Both the position numbers and the translations under genes were made by a program. The notes beneath the pieces were generated by a model, which searched no databases, was not told the DNA's origin, and saw nothing but the letters and a program-made list of their open reading frames with translations. 60,386 bases of DNA, taken from Paracoccaceae bacterium. Lineage in GTDB: Bacteria > Pseudomonadota > Alphaproteobacteria > Rhodobacterales > Rhodobacteraceae. Shown here piece by piece: positions 18,108 to 26,855 of this stretch; within the stretch, counting starts at the first letter, position 1; each line of letters begins with the position of its first letter. The stretch spans positions 1 to 60,386 of the forward strand of contig JAGXGW010000070.1 of assembly GCA_024636555.1 (NCBI GenBank), given 5' to 3'.

Positions 18108-18197
18108 GCGGGCGCTACAGGCTTTGCGACCGGATCAAAACCGGATAGCTTGCTGCCAACCGGACCAGAGGCCGGAGCAACCGAGCAGAAAACGCCC

Positions 18198-18740
18198 ATG
18201 ATCCGACCAATCCGTGCCACCCGTCTGGCTTTTTCCCTGACCGCTGCGGGCGCTCTGACCGCACTGGCCGCCTGCACGCCTCCGGCAGGCGACACGACGG
18301 CGATGGCCCTTGTCGGCAGCATGCAGGACACACCGCCCGGCGCGCCGGAAGGCACCTGCTGGGGCCGCATCGTCAGCCCTGCGCTGATCGAGACGGTGAC
18401 CGAGCAGATCCTTGTGCAACCCGCAAGCGCGGCGACCGATGCCGGACCGGGGGCTGCCGCGATCTACCGCACCGAGACCCGCCAGCGTATCGTGAACGAA
18501 CGCGAGGTGACGTGGTTCGAGGCCCCCTGCCCCGATGACATGACCACCGAGACGATTGAAACGCTGCAACGCGCGCTGGCCGTGCGTGAATTTTATGACG
18601 GTCCGGTGACGGGACGGATCGACGCGGCGACAAGTGCTGCGGTGGGCCGCTATCAGGCCACCACCGGCCTGCAGAGCCACGTTCTGGCGCTGTCCACGGC
18701 CCGTGCATTGGGCGTGCTGGCGACGCCGATTGAAGAGTGA
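18198..18740 (+). CDS. Peptidoglycan-binding domain lipoprotein
   Basis: A 180-residue protein with a lipoprotein signal peptide (RLAFSLTAAGALTALAACTP; lipobox LAAC). The C-terminal part carries a PG_binding_1-like repeat (ALAVREFYDGPVTGRIDAAT, then GRYQATTGLQ). It is probably anchored in the outer or inner membrane and touches the cell wall. The middle region (ILVQPASAATDAGPG, IVNEREVTWFEAPCPDDM) is unfamiliar. The start at 18198 is the last ATG giving a complete signal peptide. Confidence 0.78.
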   Translation: MIRPIRATRLAFSLTAAGALTALAACTPPAGDTTAMALVGSMQDTPPGAPEGTCWGRIVSPALIETVTEQILVQPASAATDAGPGAAAIYRTETRQRIVNEREVTWFEAPCPDDMTTETIETLQRALAVREFYDGPVTGRIDAATSAAVGRYQATTGLQSHVLALSTARALGVLATPIEE

Positions 18741-18780
18741 GCGCCGACTGACGGCACCGGCGGCATTGCACAAGGCGCGT

Positions 18781-19068
18781 TCAGCCCCCGCTTGCCGGAC
18801 GCGTAATCTCTGACCGGGCAAGGCTGTCGCGCGACAAGCGTGCCGCCTGCATCGCATCCAGACGGGAGAGGGCATCGGCGGGGGCTTTCACCTCGGCCAG
18901 AGCCCGCAGATAGGCACGGTGCGCGGAACGCCGGCTCCACGGCAGCGCCGCCCCTGCCAGCCAGCGCCGCAGATCGGCGGGAAGGCGGTCAAATTCCGCC
19001 ATCGGATCGCGCGCGGGGCGCGCCCTGCGACGGCGGCTGAGGGCGGAGCACAGATTGGCACGGCGCAT
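18781..19068 (-). CDS. DUF6525 family protein
   Basis: A 95-residue basic protein. DPMAEFDRLPADLRRWLAGA, then ALPWSRRS, is the signature of a small Rhodobacteraceae family usually named DUF6525. Arginine-rich, no membrane segment, function unknown. It begins ten bases after the COG0523 GTPase stop and so is probably in the same Zur-controlled transcript. Confidence 0.75.
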   Translation of the reverse strand: MRRANLCSALSRRRRARPARDPMAEFDRLPADLRRWLAGAALPWSRRSAHRAYLRALAEVKAPADALSRLDAMQAARLSRDSLARSEITRPASGG

Positions 19069-19078
19069 CCGCTGCACC

Positions 19079-20293
19079 TCAGGCCGCTGCCGCCCGGCGC
19101 CATGCCGGAAAGGGATCGGCCAGAATGGCCCAACCGGCCTCGATCCCGTTGTCATCATCGCCCAGCAGGCAGGCATCCAGCGCGGCGCGGATCGCTGCCT
19201 CGTCCATACCTGCGCCGATGAACACGAGTTCCTGCCGCCGGTCGCCCCACGGCGCGATCCAGTTGCGCGCCGCATAATCGCGCGCATGCTGGTTGTCGGG
19301 CCACCGCTCCCGCGGGACGGCTGCCCACCATGTGCCCAGCGGGGTGACCCCGCTCAAAGCTCCGGCAAGGCTGAACTCGGCCACCCAGTCGGGGCGCGAG
19401 GCCAGCCAGAAATGGCCCTTGGCGCGGATCACGCCCGACAGATCGCCGTTCAAAACGTCGAAGATCATGCCCGGATGGAAAGGCCGCCGCGCGCGATAGG
19501 TGAAATGGGTGACACCGTATTCGGCGGTTTCGGGCAGGTGATCGGCAAAGCCGTACAACTCCTTGGCCCACATCGGGTGCGCGTGGGCAGTCTCGAAATC
19601 GAACAGGCCGGTGTTGAAGATCCGGTCGGCCTCGACACGGGAATGATCGGTCTCGATCAGCTTGGCATCGGGATTGAGCGCGCGGATTATCTTGCGCGCC
19701 GCATCGGTGCGCTCGGGTCCGGCATCGGTGATCTTGTTGAGGATGATCACGTCGGCGAATTCGATCTGGTCGGTCAGCAGATGCACCAGCGTCCGCGCGT
19801 CACCCTCTCCCGCCACCTCGCCGCGGTCAGACAGGAAATCGTGGCTGGCATAATCCTGCAACAGGTTCACCGCATCCACCACGCTCACCATCGTATCGAG
19901 CCGCGCCACGTCGGACAGGCTGTCGCCATCCTCGTCGCGGAACTCGAAGGTTGTGGCAACGGGCAGTGGCTCCGATACGCCAGTGGATTCGATCAGCAGG
20001 TAATCGAACCGCCCCTCCTCGGACAGGCGGCGCACCTCTTTCAGCAGGTCGTCGCGCAATGTGCAGCAGATGCAGCCGTTGGACATTTCCACCAGCGTTT
20101 CATCGGTCTGCGACAGGCTGGTGCCCTCGCGCACGAGATCGGCGTCGATGTTCACCTCGGCCACATCGTTGACGATCACCGCGACGCGCCGCCCCTCGCG
20201 ATTGTTGAGCACGGCGTTCAGCAGCGTTGTCTTGCCAGCCCCCAAAAAGCCGGACAGGACGGTGACGGGCAAACGGGAATCGGTGCGGGACAT
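19079..20293 (-). CDS. COG0523 (CobW/ZigA-type) metal-chaperone GTPase
   Basis: A G3E GTPase of 404 residues. P-loop GFLGAGKT is at 15-22, the metal-binding CICC at 74-77 sits inside [21 protein letters not shown] is the Walker B-like region, and NKIT supplies the guanine-specificity motif. A CobW C-terminal domain follows ([14 protein letters not shown]). Members with a Zur operator act as zinc-transfer chaperones under zinc limitation. The Zur-like palindrome at 20309-20328, 15 bases before this ATG, supports that subgroup. DUF6525 follows in the same operon. Confidence 0.88.
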   Translation of the reverse strand: MSRTDSRLPVTVLSGFLGAGKTTLLNAVLNNREGRRVAVIVNDVAEVNIDADLVREGTSLSQTDETLVEMSNGCICCTLRDDLLKEVRRLSEEGRFDYLLIESTGVSEPLPVATTFEFRDEDGDSLSDVARLDTMVSVVDAVNLLQDYASHDFLSDRGEVAGEGDARTLVHLLTDQIEFADVIILNKITDAGPERTDAARKIIRALNPDAKLIETDHSRVEADRIFNTGLFDFETAHAHPMWAKELYGFADHLPETAEYGVTHFTYRARRPFHPGMIFDVLNGDLSGVIRAKGHFWLASRPDWVAEFSLAGALSGVTPLGTWWAAVPRERWPDNQHARDYAARNWIAPWGDRRQELVFIGAGMDEAAIRAALDACLLGDDDNGIEAGWAILADPFPAWRRAAAA

Positions 20294-20308
20294 GGCGTTC
20301 TCCTGTTG

Positions 20309-20328
20309 TGTTATGTTATTACATAACA
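20309..20328. promoter_or_regulatory. Zur box
   Basis: A palindrome with perfect 8-base arms TGTTATGT / ACATAACA around a 4-base AT centre, matching the alphaproteobacterial Zur operator (TGTTATA-like). It overlaps the expected promoter of the GTPase gene. Confidence 0.8.
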
Positions 20329-20360
20329 GCCAAGGCGAAGTTGCAACCCGTCACCATGCG

Positions 20361-20389
20361 AAAGGGGCGCCCGAAACGGACGCCCCTTT
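20361..20389 (-). terminator. Hairpin terminator after degP-like gene
   Basis: AAAGGGGCG ... CGCCCCTTT (20361-20369 with 20381-20389) with an 11-base loop. It lies 38 bases past the protease stop and is symmetric enough to work in both directions. Confidence 0.7.
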
Positions 20390-20426
20390 ATATTTTGCTT
20401 GGGTTGTTGGCCTCAATCCGCGCGGA

Positions 20427-21905
20427 TCACTCCAGCGACAGGGCCACGAACCGTTTGTCATCGCCGCGCCGGACCACCAGCAGCAAGGAGGTGCGTCCCG
20501 CCTCGCGGGCCTCCTCGATCCGGTCGGTCAGATCGCTGGCGGCCTCGACCTGCTGCCAGCCCGCCTCTGTGATCAGATCGCCGGCACGCAGGCCCTTGTC
20601 GAAGGCTTCCGATGCGTTGTCGACCTCGACCACAACCAGACCGTTCTCGCCCGCAGGCACGGCCAGTTCGCTGCGCAACTCGTCCGTCAACGGGCTGAGG
20701 GTGAGGCCCATCATCTCGGCAGGTGCCTCAGGCTCCTCCGGCTCGATGGTCTGGGCAGCGGGACGGACGGATTCGGCATCCTCGCGCCGTCCCAGCGTGA
20801 CCAGCAGCGTCTCGGTCTCGCCTTCACGCCAGACGGTGACGCGCACAGCCTTGCCCACTTCCGTATTGCCGACCTGACGGACCAAAGCGCGGGTATCGGC
20901 CACATCGGTGCCATCAAAGCTGAGAATCACGTCACCTTGCAGGATGCCCGCCTCTTTGCCCGGTCCTTCGGGCACATCGGAGACCAGCGCGCCTGCCGCC
21001 TCTTCCAGACCCATCGCCTCGGCCAGATCGTCGGTCACGTCCTGAATACGCACACCCAGCCAGCCGCGGCGGGTTTCGCCGAACTCCTGAAGCTGGTTGA
21101 CCACGCGTGTCACCACATTCGAGGCCATCGAGAAACCGATCCCGATTGATCCGCCCGTGGGCGACAGGATCGCGGTGTTCACGCCGACCACCTCGCCCTG
21201 AAGGTTGAACAGCGGCCCGCCCGAGTTGCCCCGGTTGATCGCGGCATCCGTCTGGATGTAGTCGTCATAGCTGCCGGCCAAGGCCCGCCCGCGCGCGGAC
21301 ACGATGCCCGCACTGACCGAAAAGCCCTGCCCCAGCGGATTGCCCATCGCGATGACCCAGTCGCCCACGCGCGCCGCGTCACTGTCACCGAAGCGCACGA
21401 ACGGCAGCGGGATTTCCGATTCCACCTTGAGCAGCGCGATATCGGTATTGGGGTCGGTGCCCACGACCGTCGCAGCAAGCGTCTCGCCCGAGAAGAACTC
21501 GATGTTGATCTCGTCCGCGCTTTCGATCACGTGGTTGTTGGTGACGATATAGCCATCCTCGGAGATCACGAAACCCGATCCGAGCGCGGAGGACCGGCGC
21601 GGTCTGTCGCCCCTGCCGTCCGGCGTGCGGTTGCGGTCCTGGAACTCGCGAAAAAATTCCTCGAAGGGGCTGCCTTCGGGAATGATCGGGTCCGGTCCGG
21701 TGCGTGCCGCAACGGTTGTGGATGTGGTAATATTCACGACCGAGGGGCTGATCTGGTCTGCCAGATCGGCAAAACTGTCAGGGCGGCCCTGTGCCTGCGC
21801 CTGCAGGGCCATCATCAACATCATGGCACTGGCAATCAGTCCCAGCCAGAATACACGCAATGCGCCCCATTGCCGATCTGGGATCAAAGCAACTGTGTCT
21901 CTCAC
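20427..21905 (-). CDS. degP: Do family serine endopeptidase (DegP/DegQ type)
   Basis: Periplasmic HtrA protease-chaperone of 492 residues. A signal peptide lies near residues 14-38. The catalytic triad is intact: His125 (VTNNHV), Asp155 (TDIALL) and Ser228 (GNSGGP). Two PDZ domains follow (about 275-365 and 395-485). It begins with GTG at 21905, eight bases after GGAG. It lies downstream of hflK-hflC-DUF2065 in the same direction with a 190-base gap, the usual alphaproteobacterial layout of membrane-protein quality control. Confidence 0.95.
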   Translation of the reverse strand: MRDTVALIPDRQWGALRVFWLGLIASAMMLMMALQAQAQGRPDSFADLADQISPSVVNITTSTTVAARTGPDPIIPEGSPFEEFFREFQDRNRTPDGRGDRPRRSSALGSGFVISEDGYIVTNNHVIESADEINIEFFSGETLAATVVGTDPNTDIALLKVESEIPLPFVRFGDSDAARVGDWVIAMGNPLGQGFSVSAGIVSARGRALAGSYDDYIQTDAAINRGNSGGPLFNLQGEVVGVNTAILSPTGGSIGIGFSMASNVVTRVVNQLQEFGETRRGWLGVRIQDVTDDLAEAMGLEEAAGALVSDVPEGPGKEAGILQGDVILSFDGTDVADTRALVRQVGNTEVGKAVRVTVWREGETETLLVTLGRREDAESVRPAAQTIEPEEPEAPAEMMGLTLSPLTDELRSELAVPAGENGLVVVEVDNASEAFDKGLRAGDLITEAGWQQVEAASDLTDRIEEAREAGRTSLLLVVRRGDDKRFVALSLE

Positions 21906-22097
21906 TCCCGTAACTCCTTTGTTGGTGAAGCGCTGCGGCGGCTACATGGCCCGCAGCGTCGCGCTCTCATCAGGTGTGGATCTATGTAGCGCCTGCACCG
22001 CGCAACACCAAGACAGGATTGCCGTGTTCAAGCGCCTGTGATGGGCTGTGCTTGAAGAGCTCGCGTTTTAAGGGGTCTTGTTCTCGCAGCACCGCCC

Positions 22098-22295
22098 CTA
22101 GCCTTCGAGCAGCTTGGCCAGCCAGAGAAAGGCCACGCCCGCCACAATCGCCAGAAGCCCAAGCGTGCGCCGCGCCGGTTCGGGGATCTCGCGCAGCGCT
22201 GCAAGCAACTGCTCGATAAGCGAAGGGGCCAGCGCATAGGCCAGCCCCTCCACAATCAGCACCAGCCCGATGGCCAGAAGTGCCGTCTCGATCAT
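22098..22295 (-). CDS. DUF2065 small membrane protein
   Basis: A 65-residue protein with two hydrophobic helices (IETALLAIGLVLIVEGLAYA and LGLLAIVAGVAFLWLAKLLE). It matches the DUF2065 (YjeT-like) family that is regularly found next to hflC. The ATG overlaps the hflC stop by one base (TGATG), so it is translationally coupled. It may be an accessory of the HflKC complex; no activity is known. Confidence 0.85.
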   Translation of the reverse strand: MIETALLAIGLVLIVEGLAYALAPSLIEQLLAALREIPEPARRTLGLLAIVAGVAFLWLAKLLEG

Positions 22296-23260
22296 CAGTC
22301 CTGAGTCTCCGAAACGGGCTGATCATCCACGACTTGCGCGTTATCCGCCGTGCCCGGATCTTGCTGCACGCCATCCAGTTGGTCGCGCTGCGAGCGATCG
22401 GACTTGAGATAATCGAAGAACTCGCTGTCAGGTGTCATGACCATCGAAGAATTGCTCCCCTGCAAAGCCACTTCATAGGCTTCCAGCGAACGGTAGAAAG
22501 CGAAGAACTCGGGGTCCGCGCCATAGGCCACCGCAAAGATCCCGTTACGCTCGGCATCGGCTTCACCGCGTGTGATCTGCGCCTCGCGCTCGCTTTCGGA
22601 CAGGGTTTCGACCACGGTCCGGTCTGCCAGAGCCCGCACACGCTGCGCGGCCTCGTTACCACGGGCGATCTCGTCCGCGGCTTCGCGCTCACGTTCGGCC
22701 CGCATACGCGCAAAGGTGGCTTCAAGGTTCTGCATCGGCAGGTTGGTCTGCTTCAGGCGAACATCGATCACATCCAGCCCCAGACCACGCGCAGAGGCAC
22801 GGGCCTGATCACGGATACGGTTCATCAGGATACGACGGTCTTCCGACAGGATCGTATCCGATGTGACCTGATCGGCACCCAGAACTTCCCGGATCTGGGC
22901 GTTCAGGATCGAGGACAGACGGTCCTCGGCAGCCCGCAGACCACCGACGCCGACGGCCTGACGGAACTGCACGACATCCGCGATGCGGTAGCGGGCAAAG
23001 GCGTCAACCACCAGACGACGGTCATCCGAGGGTGTCACCTCGATGGTTTCGGTATCGAGCGACAGGATACGGTCGTCATAGCGCACAACCTCCTGAATGA
23101 ACGGAATCTTGAAACCGAGGCCCGGCTCTTCCTTGACGGACTTGATCTGACCGAACTGCAGCACCAGCGCCTTCTCGCGTTCGTCGACGACAAAGATCGA
23201 CGACAGACCGACGATGATGGCGACGACGATGATCGGCAGAATGAATGTTGTCTTGCGCAT
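22295..23260 (-). CDS. hflC: Protease modulator HflC
   Basis: A SPFH/prohibitin-family membrane protein that forms the HflKC cage around FtsH and restrains its protease activity. It has 321 residues: an N-terminal signal-anchor (FILPIIVVAIIVGLSSIFVV), an SPFH domain with DEREKALVLQFGQIK and PGLGFKIPF, then a helical region (EAAQRVRALADRTVVETLSE). The acidic tail after about 285 is longer than in E. coli HflC. It starts five bases after the hflK stop. Confidence 0.94.
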   Translation of the reverse strand: MRKTTFILPIIVVAIIVGLSSIFVVDEREKALVLQFGQIKSVKEEPGLGFKIPFIQEVVRYDDRILSLDTETIEVTPSDDRRLVVDAFARYRIADVVQFRQAVGVGGLRAAEDRLSSILNAQIREVLGADQVTSDTILSEDRRILMNRIRDQARASARGLGLDVIDVRLKQTNLPMQNLEATFARMRAEREREAADEIARGNEAAQRVRALADRTVVETLSESEREAQITRGEADAERNGIFAVAYGADPEFFAFYRSLEAYEVALQGSNSSMVMTPDSEFFDYLKSDRSQRDQLDGVQQDPGTADNAQVVDDQPVSETQD

Positions 23261-23264
23261 GATC

Positions 23265-24428
23265 TCAGTTCCCCTGTCCTGCGGGCGCGGGACGCCGCAA
23301 TTCGTTCAGCGGCAGGTAAGGCACGACGCCCTGTTGCCCCTCGCCACCTACGAGCGCGCTGTCCAGAATGGTCTTGTCGACCTGGCTCAGCACCCGTTCC
23401 ATCGTCTCGATGTAGAGACGGCGGCGCGTGACATCCTCGGCCTTCTGGTATTCTTCCAGAACCGCCGAGAAGCGGCTGGCTTCACCCAAGGCCTCGTTGA
23501 CGACCCGGGCACGATAGCCTTCGGCCTGCTCGAGGATCTGCGCCGCTTCACCACGGGCTTCGGCCAGAACGCGGTTGGCATAGGCATCGGCCTGACGCTG
23601 CAAGCGGTCACGTTCCTGCTCGGCGGCCTGCACTTCACGGAAGCTGTCGATCACTTCGCGCGGCGGGTCGGCCTTGTCGAGGTTCACACGGACAATCGTG
23701 ATGCCGCTCTCGTATTCATCCATCGTCGCCTGAATGTTATCCAACGCCGTGTCCGCGATCAGACCACGATCCCTGTTGAGGATCGGTGACAGGGTCGAGG
23801 CCGCGATGATCTCGCGCATCACCGATTCCGACACCGCCTGAACGGTCAGCTGCGGATCGCGGATGTTGAACAGGACTTTGGACGGGTCGTTGATGTTCCA
23901 GACCACCTGAAAATCGATGTCGACAATATTCGCATCCGTCGTGAGCATCAGGCCCTGTTCCTCTGCGCCACGCAGCTCGCCGATGTTCTCGGTCCGCTCC
24001 GATGTCACATTCACAACCTCTGCAGTGACCAGCGGCCATGGCGCGAAGTTCAGGCCGGGGTTGCCGATCTTGTAGAAATCACCGAGGAACAGTTCGACCG
24101 ATTGTTCTTCCGGCCGCACGGTATAGAAGCTTGTGAAAGCCCACAAACCGAGAGCCACCAGAACACCCAGACCGACCGTCGAGCGCGTGAAAATCGGGCC
24201 GCGTGGCCCGTCATCGCCGCCACCGCCGGCGCCGTTACGGTTGCCACCGCGACCCCCCATGAGCACCCGAAGCTGTTCTTGCCCCTTGCGCATCAGATCG
24301 TCGATTTCCGGGATTTGCGACCCGCTTTCCTCGCCCGGACGCCGTCCGCCGCCATTGTTGCGGCGGTCGTCGTCACCGCCCTTGTTACCGCCGCCGCCGC
24401 CCCATGGGCCGCCTGCATTTCCAGCCAT
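23265..24428 (-). CDS. hflK: FtsH protease activity modulator HflK
   Basis: Partner of HflC in the HflKC complex. It has 387 residues: a glycine- and Asp/Arg-rich cytoplasmic N terminus (about 1-80, GGPWGGGGGNKGGDDDRRNN), one membrane helix (VGLGVLVALGLWAFTSFYTV), the SPFH domain (VRPEEQSVELFLGDFYK, GLNFAPWPL) and a helical region ending in a proline-rich tail. First gene of the hflK-hflC-DUF2065-degP run. Confidence 0.94.
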   Translation of the reverse strand: MAGNAGGPWGGGGGNKGGDDDRRNNGGGRRPGEESGSQIPEIDDLMRKGQEQLRVLMGGRGGNRNGAGGGGDDGPRGPIFTRSTVGLGVLVALGLWAFTSFYTVRPEEQSVELFLGDFYKIGNPGLNFAPWPLVTAEVVNVTSERTENIGELRGAEEQGLMLTTDANIVDIDFQVVWNINDPSKVLFNIRDPQLTVQAVSESVMREIIAASTLSPILNRDRGLIADTALDNIQATMDEYESGITIVRVNLDKADPPREVIDSFREVQAAEQERDRLQRQADAYANRVLAEARGEAAQILEQAEGYRARVVNEALGEASRFSAVLEEYQKAEDVTRRRLYIETMERVLSQVDKTILDSALVGGEGQQGVVPYLPLNELRRPAPAGQGN

Positions 24429-24507
24429 TTATCTGAATTCCCCTTGTTGTCTTCAATCTTGTCGGATCTGTTCGCCTGCACCATACCTGTGAGGCTGGCG
24501 CAAAATT

Positions 24508-25875
24508 TCAAGCGGTGCGGACCGGCGATTTCATCGTCACGATCTCTTCCGCCATCGTCGGATGGACCGCAACAGTGCGGTCAAAATCCTCTTTTGTGGC
24601 CCCCATCTTGATCGCGACGCCCGCAAGCTGGATCATTTCACCGGCACCGGGCGCGACGATATGACAGCCCAATACCTTCCGGGTTGCGGTGCTGACAACC
24701 AGTTTCATCAGCACACGTCGCGCGTTTCCGGCGAAAGCCGTCCGCATCGGGCGGAACGAGGTGCAGTAGATCTCCACCGGCTCGATCTCCCGCGCCGCCT
24801 CTTCCGACAGGCCCACCGTCCCGATTTCGGGCTGGGTGAAGATCGCCGTCGGCACCAGATCGTGATCAACCGCCGTGGGATTGCCACCGAACACCGTCTC
24901 GACAAAGGCCATACCCTCGCGGATCGCAACGGGTGTCAGATTCAGACGGTCGGTCACATCGCCCACCGCATAGATCGACGGGACCGCGCTTTGCGAATAT
25001 GTGTCCACCACGACCTGCCCGCCACGGCCAAGTTCGACGCCCAACGCGCCCAGCCCCATGCCTTCGGTATTGGGGGCGCGTCCGGTGGCGAACATCACCT
25101 GCTCGAAGACGTGCGCGTCTCCGTTGGTGGCCTTGACGCGGATGCCGTTTCCGCCATCCGTTTCACGCTCCAGCGACAGGATGTTGGTGCCCAGATGCAG
25201 CTTGATCCCGTCTTGCTGCATTTCCTCCGAGACCAGCCCGCGCGCCTCGTCATCAAATCCACGCAGGATCTGGGCGCCGCGGTAGTATTGCGTCACTTCG
25301 ACACCCAAACCATTAAGGATACAAGCGAATTCACAAGCAATATAACCGCCGCCGATGATCAGGATAGACTTGGGCAAGGTGTCCAGATGGAAAATGTCAT
25401 TGGATGTGATCGCCAGATCGGCCCCCGGCATATCCGGCTTCACAGGCCGCCCGCCCATCGCCAGCAGGATGTGCTTGGCGCTTTTGCGGGTGCCGTCGGC
25501 CAGCTCCACCGTATGCGGGTCCACCAGCGTGGCGCGGGAATCGAATGTCTCGACACCATTGGAATTCAGCAGGTTGCGATAGATGCCTTCCAGCCGGTCA
25601 AGCTCGGCATGCAGGTTCGTGCGGAACCTAGGCCAGTCGAAACTTCCGGCCTGAAAATCCCAGCCATAGGCGCGCGCCTCCTCGGCCACACCAGCGAATT
25701 CGCTGGCAAAGACCATCAGTTTTTTCGGCACACAGCCCCGGATCACACAGGTTCCGCCATAGCGGTCCTCTTCGGCCAGACCTACACGCACACCCTTCTG
25801 CGCCGCCACGCGGGCTGCCCGGACACCGCCCGAACCGCCACCGATGACGAAGAGATCATAGTCGAATGTTGTCAT
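24508..25875 (-). CDS. gor: Glutathione-disulfide reductase
   Basis: FAD flavoenzyme that reduces GSSG with NADPH. It has 455 residues: FAD-binding GGGSGG at 12-17, redox-active Cys43 and Cys48 (GGTCVIRGCVPKK), NADP-binding IGGGYIACEFACILNGLG, and the C-terminal catalytic His block AVHPTMAEEIV. CVIRGCVPKKL is the glutathione-reductase form of the motif rather than the lipoamide-dehydrogenase form. It is downstream of rpiA in the same direction; a UUCG-type hairpin (25989-26002) lies between them. Confidence 0.94.
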   Translation of the reverse strand: MTTFDYDLFVIGGGSGGVRAARVAAQKGVRVGLAEEDRYGGTCVIRGCVPKKLMVFASEFAGVAEEARAYGWDFQAGSFDWPRFRTNLHAELDRLEGIYRNLLNSNGVETFDSRATLVDPHTVELADGTRKSAKHILLAMGGRPVKPDMPGADLAITSNDIFHLDTLPKSILIIGGGYIACEFACILNGLGVEVTQYYRGAQILRGFDDEARGLVSEEMQQDGIKLHLGTNILSLERETDGGNGIRVKATNGDAHVFEQVMFATGRAPNTEGMGLGALGVELGRGGQVVVDTYSQSAVPSIYAVGDVTDRLNLTPVAIREGMAFVETVFGGNPTAVDHDLVPTAIFTQPEIGTVGLSEEAAREIEPVEIYCTSFRPMRTAFAGNARRVLMKLVVSTATRKVLGCHIVAPGAGEMIQLAGVAIKMGATKEDFDRTVAVHPTMAEEIVTMKSPVRTA

Positions 25876-26032
25876 GAGGGCCCCCTGTCCTGATCGGCGA
25901 CAGGTATTTCACATCGCGCCGCCAAGGGCCAGCGAAAGCGGGACACGGGCTGATCACTAGGAAGGGAAGGGGCCGGGAGCGCGCGTTCCGCCCCGAAGGG
26001 CGACCCAAGAGATCACACCGGATCGCCCCTGC

Positions 26033-26821
26033 TCAATCCGCCAGATCGGTGAACAGGTTGTCATTTTCCAGAAAATCGAGCCGGTCCTGTTCGATCGTGC
26101 CCTGGTTGATGTCGCGCGTCTCGACGCGGCCATCGCCGTAGCCGACGATCACGATATCGCAGATATCGATGAAAAGCCCGTTCTCGACCACGCCCGGCAC
26201 CTGATTGAGCACCATCGCCAGTTGGCGGGCATTGCCGATGCGGTTGAGATGCAGGTCAAGGATATGGTTGCCCTCATCGGTGATGAACGGGCGGTCGCCA
26301 TTCATCCGCAAGGTCACATCGCGGCCCAGCACATCCATCGAGATCAGCATCTCCTCCACCAGTGCGCGCGTGGTCTGCCAACCGAAGGGGATCACCTCGA
26401 TGGGCAGCGGAAAACTTCCCAGCGTTTCGACTTCCTTGCCGACATCAGCAATCACGATCATCTGGTCGCTGGCCGTGGCCACTATCTTTTCCTGCAACAG
26501 CGCGCCGCCGCCGCCCTTGATCAGGTTCAGATCGCCGTCAACCTCGTCCGCGCCGTCGATGGTCAGATCAAGCCATTTGGCCTGATCCAGACTGATCACC
26601 TCGATCCCGACCTCGCGCGCCAAGGCGGCGGTGCGGGTCGATGTCGGCACGCCCTTGATCTTGAGGCCATCCTGCCGCACCAACTCGCCAAGGCAGCGCA
26701 CCATCCAGGCCGCCGTCGAGCCGGTGCCGAGGCCGACACGCATCCCGTCCTCGACAAAATCCACGGCGCGCTTGGCGGCGACAAACTTTGCCTTGTCAAT
26801 GGGGGACAATTCTCCGGGCAT
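26033..26821 (-). CDS. rpiA: Ribose-5-phosphate isomerase A
   Basis: Interconverts ribose-5-phosphate and ribulose-5-phosphate in the pentose phosphate pathway. It has 262 residues. GLGTGSTAAW, TIDGADEVDGDLNLIKGGGG (substrate pocket) and LLQEKIVA are the RpiA signatures. The C terminus carries a short extra tail (EQDRLDFLENDNLFTDLAD). It likely forms a unit with gor downstream; both feed redox and pentose metabolism. Confidence 0.95.
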   Translation of the reverse strand: MPGELSPIDKAKFVAAKRAVDFVEDGMRVGLGTGSTAAWMVRCLGELVRQDGLKIKGVPTSTRTAALAREVGIEVISLDQAKWLDLTIDGADEVDGDLNLIKGGGGALLQEKIVATASDQMIVIADVGKEVETLGSFPLPIEVIPFGWQTTRALVEEMLISMDVLGRDVTLRMNGDRPFITDEGNHILDLHLNRIGNARQLAMVLNQVPGVVENGLFIDICDIVIVGYGDGRVETRDINQGTIEQDRLDFLENDNLFTDLAD

Positions 26822-26855
26822 GGGGCTCTCCGTGCTTTAGCGTCAGTTTGACGCC

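Noticed and set aside
25884..25904. CCTGTC/GACAGG inverted repeat upstream of gor as an oxidative-stress operator
   Set aside because: Short arms with a 9-base spacer in GC-rich DNA; no match to an OxyR or other known site that I can justify.
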